Assembly: GCA_029531795.1 (NCBI GenBank)
Contig: JAPEIS010000002.1
Location: forward strand, 1,736,001-1,800,000
Reading direction: 5' to 3'
DNA: 64,000 nt
Source: Sclerotinia nivalis
Taxonomy: Eukaryota; Ascomycota; Leotiomycetes; Helotiales; Sclerotiniaceae
Positions 12,038-22,300 of this stretch are shown here, piece by piece. Numbering within the stretch: the stretch's first letter is position 1; the number at the start of each line of letters is the position of its first letter. The translations under genes were made by a program, and so were the position numbers. The notes below the pieces were generated by a model. That model worked only from the letters and a program-made list of their open reading frames with translations, did no database searches and was not told the DNA's origin.

Positions 12038-12049
12038 TATATAGAAGTG
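12038..12049. repeat. LINE-T boundary word, copy 2
   Basis: TATATAGAAGTG between copy A's 5' end and copy B's 3' end. The longer word TGACTATATAGAAGTG (12034-12049) is shared exactly with 17903-17918. Confidence 0.85.
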
Positions 12050-12544
12050 TGTATGTGTGTGTGTGATATTTTTCGTCCGAGGCTCTGTGCGAAGTACAGG
12101 CCTCAAATTCCCAATTGGGACAAAGGACGCCAGGGGAGGAAGGCCCCTGGGTTTCTAATTAGCTAATCTAAATTTACTAGTATTATATATACTAAATGTT
12201 TCAGTAGGGTTTATATGATTGCCGTTGCGTATTGAGTTAATCCCTTGGGTAGATATTTCAGCTGTCCTCCACAATATAGTTAGATCCCTCGATTTCTGAT
12301 CTCCTCTTCTTCGTCATCGTAATCGAGCTTTTTAATATAATTTTGTTAATATAAAGATTTTTTTTTTTTTTTTTTAAATTTATACAAACTCAATCTTTCC
12401 GAATCAAAACCCAATGTCTTATACAAAGAAAATCCAAAAATAATATAAAATAAAAATAAAAATAAAAATCAAAGCAATCCTTCAATCAATAAATTGTATA
12501 GGGAATCGAGGACATATATTCTAATAGAATCTTGTAGATTTGAA

Positions 12545-15500
12545 TCAAACTGCTAGTTTCGCTGTTCCTTTTATGCTTCCCAAAAGATAGGGGATGGTTT
12601 TAAATGATGGTAACTTTGAAAGGGTTTTTTGAGCATTTCCAATTTTACAAAAGTAAAAATGAAAAGGGGATTTTCTTTTCCTATATGAGTATAGTATATA
12701 AGCATCTTTGTGATTGAAGCGATTGTAATATACTGCAAAATCGTTGTATTGAGATTTGGCTGTTAGGATATATCCTAGTATTGTTCGATCAAAAGAAAGT
12801 ATAATCGATTTGTTGTTATAAGTTATAAAAGGATCATTGTAGTTTTATAGTGTTATAATTGTTTATAATTTAGTTCTTGCTGATTTGGTATTCGTTTTAA
12901 CGATTCTTTTCAAGGAGGCGAGAGTGCAGATAGGATCAGATAAAAATAGAAGTGTTGCTCTCTTTTTAACTACTTTGTCCGCTACTTCGTTTCCGGGGAT
13001 ATCTAGATGCCCAGGAATCCATCGAATTCGAATTGAGCTAGGGCGAGTATATGGCAAACGGGGCCTGAAAGGCCAAACTATAGCTAGTTCGCAGAATTCT
13101 TCAAATACAGATTGAGAGGATCTAATGAAATGAGAGTTTAATCGCATAGCAATTTCTAGGTTATCCAAGAAAACCCAGAGATCTGTAGCGAATCTAGCTG
13201 AGGGTAGTTGTATTATTGCTTGAGTACCTTTCAAAGCTGCAACTGCTTCGGTATCGAAGATTTCAGCATTACAGTTTAGTGAGAAAGCCTGTCGATCCAT
13301 TTGCAGATTGTATTGATAAATCATTGATCCATTTTTTGTAGTACCATCCAGAGCTTCGCTTTTCGAACTATCGGAGAAGATTTGCAAATCATTTTTTGGA
13401 ATCGTAGATATAAACCTTTCGAAATCTTTAGCTGCTCGTTCCTTCGAACAATCGAGAAAGTTATCGATCCGGGTTTCTGTGATAATATGTGGTTTTTTGT
13501 TCCTTCAAGGGGGAAGAGCAATTGGATTGATATATTCAGCTTTTGGAAGAGCTAGGATAATTCTTGAGAATCTTGATTCAGCAGTTTTAGTCCCAGTTTT
13601 AGCTAGGATATTTTTGGTTCGAATTCGAAGGGGATGTTTAGGATCTAGCCGAGTTGTTCAGGCAGTGAAGCTCTGGGATATCAAATTTAGCTCAATCTTA
13701 GGAGGTATCAGATTTGATTCCTTGTATAGAGCAGCAGTATTAGTTGTACAGAATACAGGGAGGATTGCTCGAGCGCTAGTTAGTACAATTTTATTCAAAA
13801 GTTTCAAATGTCTATCCACTTGATTCGAGATTGTGAAGTTTAGGCCTCGTTTTCTAGTTCGATTAGACCACCAGGTTTCGGCTACAAAATAATATTTCTT
13901 CAGGATACAGGTTGTAATCGTTCTTTGAAGCAAAATTGATGGGATGTTTCGAGTTGTCTTTCCAAGCGAATGCAATACATTCACAATAGTAAAAGCTTTA
14001 ATTGAAAGGATCTGGATATGAAGTTTGAAACTCAGTTCTCTATCGAAATAAACCCCTAATCATCTCAATGGACCTGGTTTCTCCATTATTAAAAGATTTT
14101 CTGTATGAATAGTAAGACTTTCGATATCTTTTCTGGAGCCTCTGAAAAAATGTATCAATTCAGACTTCATAGGATCGAAAATAATCCCTTCAGATTTGCC
14201 CCAATCCAAAGCCTCTAGTATTTCGGATTGTAGTTGATCACAATTAAATTGTAAGCTTGAAGAAAAAGCTACTAGTGTAATATCATCTGCATATCCAAAT
14301 CTTCGAGTAGGATTGCCTAACCAAAACAAAGGAGTTATATAAAGTATAAAAAGAATAGGTGAAATTGAAGAGCCTTGTGGCAAACCACATTCAATACTAG
14401 TACTGGGCCCTATTTCGCCATCAAGCCGAATACAAATTAATCGATTTGTAGAGAACGATTGTATCTATCGAACTAGATTATCAGGCCATCCTTGTTCCCT
14501 GAATCGGCGAACCAAACGTCCTGGGAGAACAGTATCAAAAGTACCTTTGATATTTATAGTTAATAAGGTAGCTTTAGAATCTGAATTCAAAGTCATTTTC
14601 AAATCATGTGTAAGGCAAGTTGTAAGATCGATTGATGAATGCAAAGGAAGCATTCTGAACTGTTGTTTGACTAGTACTTTGAGGGTTATAGCAATCCAGG
14701 ATATCTTCTTTGCAATCAAACGTTCGAGACCTTTTTCTAATATTGAGAGCAGGGCTATTGGTCTATAGGATCTAGGGTTTGTACGATCTGATTTGTTCGG
14801 TTTCGGAACGATGGCTACAATCGCTGATCGGAAGTATTTAGGGTAATGACCTATTTCGAGGCATTTTTGAAAGAGTTGTAAGATATATAGTTCGATTAAT
14901 AATTATACTAATTGTAGGATCTTGGTAAGGATTTCGTCTATTCCTGGAACTGTATTACCTGTACGAAGGATAGCAGTTTAAATATTCTGAATTATGATAG
15001 TAGGAAAGGCAATTGAACGAATGGAAGTTGAAGACGAATCAAATGGGATATCGTTAACTTCAGCTGTATTGGTTAGTAGATTATTAATGAGTAGATCTTT
15101 TTTAATTTGAATTATTGTAGCAAAAGAATAATTTAAAAGATCTATTAGAGGAGGAATTCGATATGTTTCAACTGATTGATACCATTTTGTTATTTTAAAG
15201 ATATCTTTTATTTTCTTGATTGAATTAAACTTAAAAAGCTAGAATTCCTTTTTCGCTTTTTTGACAACCTTTCGAAGATTTTGTTTTGATTTTGAAGAGT
15301 TATTCGTTCGGTTTTCTTGAACAACTATCCAGCAAATCTCGTTCCACTATAGTTGACCTGTATTTCGGCCGAATAATCTTTGAGCTGATCCTGTGTATAC
15401 TAATTGTAAAGCTTAAATGATATCTAAAGCTAATTTATCAAGATCTATAATTGTATTCAAAACTAGTAAATCTAGATTCAATAGATTCTCTATTAATAAA

Positions 15501-16237
15501 ATAAAGAAGAGTTTTTTGTCTAATATATTGATTCGGAATCTTTAGATCGGATCCTGAAATTTTATATTCCAATTCAAAGTTGTCAATAAGGATCGATAAT
15601 CGGAAGTTGTATCCAAATGCAATACAGAAGTTGTATTAGCTGTATATAATCCTGAAAGAAAAGCTAAATCGAAAACGTTGCCCAAATTGTAAATAGATTC
15701 ACCGATTGTAAAAAGAAAGTTGAAAGAATTTATATCTAATCAGATTGTAAAAGATTCTGTAGAACTTGAATATGAAGAGCAAAAAGGATTCCATCTCGAA
15801 TGATGGAGGTTTAGATCCCTTGTAAGGAGTGTAGAATTTAAAATGTTCGAAGGTAAATCAAAAAGAGTTTGTATTGTTTGGTTCTCATTTGTACAACCTT
15901 TAGGAGTATTATAAATATTAATGATTGTAAGAATAGAACCAATTAAAGATTGAATTTGTAAAAATAATAAATCCCGGAAGGATACAGACCGGAGCTGATT
16001 AGCTCGAATACCTACATTTTTACAGGTATAAGATATTATATGAAGCTGGGTTTCCCAGTTATCGAATGGTATGAAAGTTTCATAAGCAGGATGAGATTTA
16101 GTGATTCGGTGTGAGATATCTGAGAATATATAAGGTTCTTGAATCAGAATTATATCAATACAAGAATCATTGGTTAAGGAAAGTACTAATTCGTATGAAG
16201 TAGTGTTTTTAGCTATATTAGTTTGTAAAATGATCAA
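12545..16237 (-). pseudogene. LINE-T copy B ORF2 (EN-RT-RNase H), broken
   Basis: Domains in order from 16237 down. The EEP-type endonuclease (15740-16237) shows LQTNIAKN, IILIQEPYIF and RDLNLHHSRWNP. RT fragments are at 14465-14719 (LLTINIKGTFDTV) and 14060-14383 (PQGSSISPILFILY, then the catalytic FGYADDITLV). RNase H is at 12863-13387: DSSKSEAL at its N-terminus, NAEIFDTEAVAA, VFLDN, and the C-terminal HLDIPGNEVADK. The A-D-D of the RT active site is intact. Several stops and frame breaks separate these pieces, so no full protein can be made. RNase H plus an APE-like endonuclease fits the Tad1 clade. Confidence 0.92.
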
Positions 16238-16259
16238 TAGTTTAGAAGATAATCTAGGA

Positions 16260-17753
16260 TTATATATTAAAAGGAATCGGAAGAGGAGGAGTTTTTAATG
16301 TTATGAAACGATTAGAAAGATTAGAAGGGGGTGGTATCAATGAAGATAATATCGAAGGAGTTTGGATTGGAATTGAAGGAACAATAGGTTTTTCCATAGG
16401 GGAATCGGCTTTTGGGGTTCGAAAGCATTTTGTATTAGTATAAGTTCTAGCCTTAGCTTCTTTTGAGGTTTTCTGGATAGCTTGTTTTTCCGATTTGCTT
16501 TTGGGATTTTTGTTAGTAAGACGAAGAGGGCAATATAGATCGTCTACAGAATGGGGGCCTTTACAATGTAAACATTTCGTTAAGCAAATATGAGTTATAT
16601 TGTATCGGATTGAATGATTCTTTTCTGTATGTTTAGTTGTACCACAAATTCGGTATCTTTCTGGACGAAAGCAAACTCGAGTATTGTGCTATTGAAAGCA
16701 TCGAGTACATTGGATTATCTTGGGTTTGAAGATGATTTGGGAAGTGTTAATTATAGTTTCTAGAATCCGAAGGTTCTTGAGAAAGGCTGTATATTGCAAA
16801 ACTGGAAAACTCAAAAATCAAGTAGAATTATACAATCCGGATTCTTTGTTTTGTATAGATTCAATTGCTTGGATCACTTGTTGTCCTGTATTATCGTTGA
16901 TAATATCGAGTATAGTTTCCGATTCGATTGGGACGATGATCAATTGTTGTAAATCTCCTAGAGTTGTAATGGTTCGTGGAATATAATTCAATCGATATGT
17001 AATCTATGATTGTTATCGTTCGATTTTGCAGGTTTCGAATACTTTTTCGATTATATTTGAAAGGTTTTCTAAAGCTGTTAAGTTCGCTAGAGAGTTCGTA
17101 CATAGTGCAAACCCAGTATTTATTGTTTGAATTTCTTTCAGAAGTTTAGTATTATTTTCTAATTGTTTTTTCAATGTATTAAGTACAGCGAAAGAACCGG
17201 CTTTTCGAGCTGGATGATCGAGTCCAATTCGAACAAAAAGGCGAGTATTAGTTTTGTGTGAGATTTGAGATTGAGTTTTGGGTTGAGATCCGGTTCGGTT
17301 CCCAGTTTTTGGGTTTGTAGGTTGTATAATTGGTGGTAAAGGAGTCACAGCCTTTTAAGTATAGGTGGAATTCTTGAGATATTGGATTGTAGAAAGACTT
17401 TTTATAGGTTTAGCGATTTCAGGTGTGAGTGCTGGTTAAAAGGTTTGTGTATCAGGATTAAAAAGATTAGTAGAAGTTTTAGTAAAAGGTTTGATAGATC
17501 GAGGAGGATGAGATTTATTGATAAATGTATCGAAGTGTTTGTTTGTTGTAAGAGAGATATCGGTATATAATGCAATCAAGGGTTTTCGAAATCGGGCAGG
17601 GAGAGCCCGAACTGCTTCGGTATTGAGATAGTTGTTCTATAGTGAAACGATGGAGTTAAAAATCTGTTGATCTTCATTTGCTCTATTAGTAGCAGTATTA
17701 ACTGTATTAATAAAGACTTGGGAGAGGGAGGGGGTCGAGGGGGCGGGAGGCAT
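16260..17753 (-). pseudogene. LINE-T copy B ORF1 (Gag-like), broken
   Basis: The start ATG at 17753 gives MPPAPSTPSLSQVF. A middle piece (17013-17348) is polar with LFVRIGLDHPARKAGSFAVL, a block often seen in Tad1 ORF1 proteins. CCHC zinc knuckles are visible at about 16500-16720 (CTRCF...HNTRVC, CGTTKH, CLHCKGPHSVDDLYC), with one probable Gln codon turned to TAG. ORF1 proteins bind element RNA. ORF2 starts just downstream. Confidence 0.82.
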
Positions 17754-17906
17754 GGTGGCGGAAACGCGTCTGTACAGTGCCTGCCGGGGCTGAAAAGTTT
17801 CGTTTTTAAATCCTATAGATGATAAGAACGATCGATTGATTAATAAAACGCGATAATAAACGCGTTTTTCGAAAAATTCAATTCTTGGAAGGTGTGTGCG
17901 TGTGAC

Positions 17907-17918
17907 TATATAGAAGTG
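17907..17918. repeat. LINE-T boundary word, copy 3
   Basis: TATATAGAAGTG at the 5' border of copy B. It is followed by a TG/TA-rich microsatellite (17919-17937). Confidence 0.85.
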
Positions 17919-17955
17919 AGTGTATATATGTGTGTCTAAGGTACACATAATCACG

Positions 17956-17983
17956 TGCAGGTGAAGGGAGATGAACCCGTAAC
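17956..17983 (-). other. tRNA 3'-half-like fragment
   Basis: On the minus strand this reads as a possible T-arm with loop (GGGTTCATCTCCC) followed by an acceptor-like CACCTGCA without CCA. No 5' half, anticodon arm or D arm is present, because LINE-X sequence begins at once. It could be a relic of a tRNA gene or of a tRNA-derived SINE, or chance. Confidence 0.3.
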
Positions 17984-17984
17984 A

Positions 17985-19121
17985 ATAATCATTTTATACT
18001 ATAGTTTATCGATTTGAAGTCTTTTTAATTCTAGGATACAATTCCAAATCTTTTTCTTTTCTATAAGGAACTGTATATTGAAAGGGTTATTAATGGTTAA
18101 TATAATATTGTTACTTTTAATTATAATAATGACCGAAATAACTAGTTAATTGATACCAGTCTTTTTGAAGACTTCAATGATCTTGTTTCTTGTGTATATT
18201 GGTATGAAAGAATTAGATTGATGAAGAAATAAATTAATAAGGATTAATCGTTTACTAGAAATGTTATCCTTTTGCTTTATAAGCTTTTGTTTTGTAGAAT
18301 TCCCTTTGGAAATTATTTTCTATTCCTTTATCGATTTAATAACAATAGTATAACTTGCTTTATTAATGAATAAAATATTTGTTGAAAAAGTAATTGATTA
18401 ATTGAAAAGGTTGGAAAGGTGATTAGTTTGATTTTCAATTCTTTTGATAGCCTTTTCGAAATGGGAGATTTGTAATATAATAATATTCGAAGCTTTTATC
18501 AATTTTCCTTTTTCGAGATATTCATGAAATATTTCGATTAGATTTAGGATTTTCGATTATTCTTTGGTTTCCTTTTCCAAAGAAGTAGTTAAAATAAGAA
18601 AATCTTTAACTTTTTGGATAGCTTCTTTTGGTTTTGTAGGATTAGATCTTGATTGATTGAGTTGCCATTTTTGTTTGTTATTGATTTGGAATGATAAAAG
18701 ATTAGTAGATGATTTGAAAGGATCATTAAAGCTAAGAATGTTATATTGAGTTTGAAAATTGAAGGATTGGAAAAGGGTTAAACTAGAAAGAATAAATGGA
18801 GGATTATTGAGGCTTTCCTTATAAAGGAATAATACAACCTTCTCTTGAGATAGAGTATTTAAAATAACTCTTGAAAAGCTGGATAGGATAGTATTGGTTA
18901 TAATGATCTCTTCGTTCATAATAGGGGATAAAAAATCTTCAATTTTGATACGATTTTTCGTGTGTATTTCGTATTTTATACAGCGACAACAATATCACAA
19001 CAATTACTGGTTCAATTTCTTTGGGGACAATTGTATTCAATTTGGATTGGTTTGTTTAATCAATATAAGGTATAAAAAGAGCGTATTTCGAAGAATTATT
19101 TTTCTTCAAAATTTGTTGTTG
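17985..19121 (-). mobile_element. LINE-X copy M0, 3'-truncated
   Basis: Starts on the minus strand at the typical LINE-X 5' end (AACAACAAATTTTGAAG) and runs through the 5'UTR and most of ORF1, then stops at 17985 with no tail. It interrupts a gypsy gag (19122-19740). The lost 3' end is unusual for a LINE, which normally truncates at the 5' end, so a later deletion is likely. Confidence 0.82.
18000..18919 (-). pseudogene. LINE-X M0 ORF1 fragment
   Basis: The open piece 18557-18919 starts MNEEIIITNT and continues with FNFQTQYNILS, the same block found in the ORF1 of all other LINE-X copies. A Glu/Lys-rich helical segment and the INEAF region follow with stops. The zinc-knuckle end of ORF1 and all of ORF2 are missing. 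Confidence 0.8.
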
Positions 19122-19740
19122 CTGTTGTACGTTATTAGTAGTCCATTAGAAGATAGTATGAACTTTTGTACCTTTATCCAAATAGTGATCTATATTATCC
19201 AAAAGTTTTCCTTTTGCAAGAAGTCTTTATAATTCGAAGGAAGGATTGATTTTATCATTGAGGGGTTCAGGGTTTTTCATTTTCGTATTGAGTCTTTTAT
19301 AATGAGATACTGTAGATACTGATCTTCTTTCTATTATAGGACCTTCTTTGCTAGATATAACAATATCGGGATCTTCAGTTTATCGAGAATATCATTGTTG
19401 TATTCGAAAACGAAAAGGAGATCTATTGTCGTCTGTATCGGAGGATCTTTCTTGTAAAAAGCTAGTTAGAGCGAAATGAATCTAATCCAATTGTTCTAAT
19501 ATGATCTAGTTTTGAACTCGGATTTTGTAGTTTTCTTTTTGTAGGCTTTGAAGATTTGTCGTTCCGGTTATAAAAGGAATTAGTTCTCTTCGAATTGATA
19601 AATACAAAGGCAAACTTATAGTTATCGTTTCGTTGACTTCTATATCAAATTCAGGATCTTCCTTTTGTCTAGTTTGTTCGATTTGAGCTTATAGTTCCGC
19701 TACAGCGGACTCGGCAATGATAAGTAAAGGTATACAGGGT
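19122..19740 (-). pseudogene. Gypsy-1 gag N-terminal fragment
   Basis: Minus-strand reading from about 19740 gives an Ala/Glu/Gln-rich helix (AQIEQTRQKEDPE), then RRELIPFITGTTNLQSLQ, and NPEPLNDKINPSFELWRLL..KGKLLDNIDHY. The last block is the conserved gypsy Gag motif (N-P-x-Y/F-E-x-W...L...N-D-H). It adjoins the LTR at 19827 in the orientation of a 5' LTR. The rest of the gag is cut off by the LINE-X M0 insertion. Stops are TAG/TAA at probable Trp/Gln codons. Confidence 0.72.
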
Positions 19741-19826
19741 TTTCTCGAACGGATAAATATAATAGTAATACCGATGAAAATTCGGAAAGATCAATCGGAT
19801 ATATATAAAGAGTTTCGTTAATTCAA

Positions 19827-20157
19827 TAATCTCGATAGATATAATTAGCTAGATATTCTGGTCTTCTTAGGGGATATTATAGCTTTTTCAGAGGATATTC
19901 TATCTTTTTCAGAAGTGCTAATGAGTTTGTTATAATATAACGATGATCTTAATTCAAGGTATGATAGAATGAATCAATTAATCTATACTAGAGAATAACA
20001 AATTACAGTATCAAATACAATAAAGTTAAGCCTTTTATAATCCTTTCAAAAAGGACCAAAGCTTTAAACGAATACAGAGTGAAATAAATGAAATAATAAC
20101 CTGAGGCATTTTGGTCCCTTCGAAGGGGACCAAAAGCCGAAAGAATGACCTAAGGCA
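19827..20157 (-). repeat. Gypsy-1 LTR, second copy
   Basis: 331 bp, aligned to 1-2173 minus its pogo insertion. The only indel is one 21-bp unit, and the differences seen are mainly C/T and G/A. The minus-strand 5' end reads TGCCTTAGGTC. It is followed inward by the gag fragment above, so it acts as a 5' LTR. No convincing tRNA primer site was seen between 19741 and 19826. Confidence 0.85.
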
Positions 20158-21225
20158 TACAAAATAACAGGATCGTCACAATCACCAATAATCTTTTCAA
20201 TGTATAATTCCTTATAGAAAAGAAAAAGATCTGGAATCATATCCTCGAATCAGAAAGATTTCAAATCGATAAACTATAGTACAAAATGATTATACACAAA
20301 ATCCCAATTAAGGAATTCTCTAATCCAAAAAGAATGGATATAATTAAAAACGAAATTAAAACCTTCAATTCAGAGCTTATTATAATAGATACTCTTTATT
20401 GATTAACTAATACTTTTAAAAAAGCTAATCAACAAAAAAAAAACAATTATAATTATATTTGCTATACAAAAGGAAACAGAATTAGTTATTCGAAAAAGAT
20501 TATATATCGTTAATATTAACATTAAAATTAAAAGATTCTACTTTTTCACTTTTTCCTTTCAATACAACAAATATCAAGGATTCAATTATAACAAATCATA
20601 TGATAAAAAACCCCCAACTTATAAACTTTATAACAACAATTATATTACAACTGATCATTTTTATTTAATTTGTCAAACTAAAAACAAACCTTATTAACAT
20701 CTAATGATCAAATATATTAATTGTTAAGGAGATTATAAAGCAAATTCGAAATTCTGCGAAATCTATCAAGCAATTATGAAGAAAACTAATTAATACTGTA
20801 TAACAATATTTGTATCCTTCAAATCAACTTAAACAAAAACCCTCAAACTACAAAAAGCGTTCTTCAATTTGTTATAGAACTCGATATCGATCTTATAATC
20901 ATTCAAGAACCTTAAATCCTTTCAAACTCTAAATTTTTTTTTTTTCAATTAAATCGATTACTCATTCTAACTTTTCCCAACTTTTTCCAAACTATCCTTC
21001 GAATCTTCGTCTCTGTATAATAGTATATATCTCAAAAGAATTCAAATCACTAATAACCCTAATCTTCAACTTTCCCAAAAATTCAGATATTCAAATTATT
21101 GATATCACTCAAAGAAATCATACAATTCAATTCTTCAATATTTACAACGAAACTGATCAAGCTAAAGAGAAAAACTTATCACGGAGGCAGCAGACAGGAT
21201 AACAGAAATCACTTTTGTTGATAAG

Positions 21226-21246
21226 ACGTAGCTCGAAGAGCTACGT
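21226..21246. other. Perfect hairpin in solo LTR (1)
   Basis: Nine-bp stem ACGTAGCTC / GAGCTACGT with a GAA loop. The gypsy-2 LTR keeps a mutated form (TGTAGTTC / GAGCTACA) at 54679-54697. Confidence 0.85.
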
Positions 21247-21288
21247 TTCTATAGAAGGAACGGTTTCTTAAATACATTTATATGTAGC

Positions 21289-21310
21289 GCTAGCCCCGAC
21301 CGGGGCTAGC
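21289..21310. other. Perfect hairpin in solo LTR (2)
   Basis: Ten-bp stem GCTAGCCCCG / CGGGGCTAGC with a two-base AC spacer, extendable by TGTAG / CTACA with one bulge. Confidence 0.85.
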
Positions 21311-21354
21311 CTACACTTATCCGAGGTCCGACTCCTATGGGTCGGAACCCGAGC

Positions 21355-21381
21355 GGTCTCCGTATATCATATACGGGGACC
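21355..21381. other. Hairpin in solo LTR (3)
   Basis: Twelve-bp stem GGTCTCCGTATA / TATACGGGGACC with one mismatch and a TCA loop, just inside the LTR end. Confidence 0.8.
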
Positions 21382-21930
21382 CCGTGACAAAACTATACAA
21401 TCGAACGATACCTATTCAATACTCCTTTTTCTCATTATAATATTCTTATAAAGGACTTCAATTCTTATTACCCTTAATAGGATTCTTTTTCCAATAAAAG
21501 CTCAAATACTGATTAATTGATCAAATGATTTGAAGATTATAACTTTACTCTTTTTAATAAGATAAAGACCAGTATCTTTTATCGAACGAATATAATAAAT
21601 CCAAGCATTCTAGATCTTATTTTAACTACTGAAATGATATCCTTTAATATTATTGATTGATAAATCCTTTCTGATCTTGAATCAGATCATTTAGGGATCC
21701 TATTTGAAATGAAAGATATTGAAATCTGTTCAACAAATATCGCTTTATTAACGAGATTCAATACAAAACAAACGGATTGGAACAAATTTACAAATACTTT
21801 CGAATCAAAATTATCGTCTTCAATTATTCTGAATTCTAATGATTATCTCAATATTATTATTTTAAAATTCAATTCATTTAATTCTTTTTTCGAGAAAAAC
21901 CAATAAATATAAATACTGAATAAAACTATT

Positions 21931-22300
21931 AGTAACTAGATGTTGGTGATTTGCACCCTGTTTTTAGCATCTTCCTCCTGCTGTTTTACACGGCCATTCC
22001 ATTCGCTTGATTGTTTATCCTCAGGCCATCAAAAATTTAACAAGCTTAGGCTCTTATTGCTTTACAGACGCTTTGCGATGATATACTTGTTCAATTCCCA
22101 ATCTCCCAATTCCAAACTCCACACCAACCTACTCACCTACTCTGCCTCTCCTTCTTGGGCACCCCCTCCCCCCCCCGAAAACTGAAGGCATCCCCAAAGA
22201 TGGTTTGCAATCAAATGTAAGTCATAGCCACATTGAATTTGTAGTCAAAAGGTATATAATCCAGCTATTCCTTCATGGTCATCTTCTATATTTCCCTATC
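21931..22300. other. Unassigned mixed-composition stretch
   Basis: Between the broken end of LINE-X P1 and the DUF3435 remnant. Higher G+C than its neighbours, with a C-run (22165-22180). An 81-codon open frame (21940-22185) has no recognisable motif. It may be upstream sequence of the recombinase gene or old host DNA. Confidence 0.5.

Larger units (their letters stand above)
12050..17906 (-). mobile_element. LINE-T copy B (Tad1-like LINE)
   Basis: A full-length (~5.86 kb) minus-strand copy with 5'UTR, ORF1, ORF2, an internal A-run (plus T-run 12358-12375) and the same 3'-terminal stem-loop, palindrome and (CA)n tail as copy A. It is head-to-tail with A, separated only by the boundary word. 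It is less RIP-damaged than A, and longer open pieces survive, so it serves as the reference for reading A. Confidence 0.92.
21177..21389. repeat. Solo LTR with AAACT target duplication, not RIP-damaged
   Basis: 213 bp starting TATCACGG and ending CCGTGACA, flanked by AAACT at 21172-21176 and 21390-21394. It shares its terminal words and the central GTAG-stem with the LTRs of gypsy-2 (54608-54799), so it belongs to a related family. It is much richer in G+C than its surroundings and shows little sign of RIP, suggesting recent arrival or loss of RIP pressure. The LINE-X reading resumes directly on both sides. Confidence 0.92.
20165..21930 (+). mobile_element. LINE-X copy P1, partial (ORF1 end + endonuclease)
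   Basis: Collinear with the inside of full LINE-X copies: the last part of ORF1 with zinc-knuckle remnants (to about 20815), then the endonuclease part of ORF2, ending abruptly near 21930. Both ends are missing. A solo LTR (21177-21389) splits it with a clean 5-bp duplication. Heavily RIP-damaged; the only long open piece is 21709-21906, the linker after the endonuclease. Confidence 0.85.
20815..21930 (+). pseudogene. LINE-X P1 ORF2 endonuclease fragment
   Basis: Reads on both sides of the solo LTR in the same order as other copies. The core motif of the EEP domain (G-D-F-N-x-H-H in the family) is decayed to a KDFNSYY-like run near 21450-21475. No RT remains. Confidence 0.72.

Noticed and set aside
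6550..12375. T-runs at 6550-6569 and 12358-12375 as the LINE-T 3' ends
   Set aside because: Both copies stay collinear for about 300 bp past the run up to the shared boundary word.
8586..14768. Plus-strand open frames at 8586-8951, 13479-13823 and 14547-14768
   Set aside because: Antisense to LINE-T RT and RNase H; no motif in the plus reading.
17956..17983. A functional tRNA gene
   Set aside because: Only a 3'-half-like segment exists; no anticodon or D arm.
1..20157. One 20-kb gypsy element bounded by the LTRs at 1-2173 and 19827-20157
   Set aside because: The interval holds two different gypsy gag genes, and the pol next to the left LTR stops inside RT; two elements explain this better.
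21940..22185. 81-codon open frame as a host gene
   Set aside because: No recognisable domain, low-complexity ends, and a location between broken elements; not enough support.
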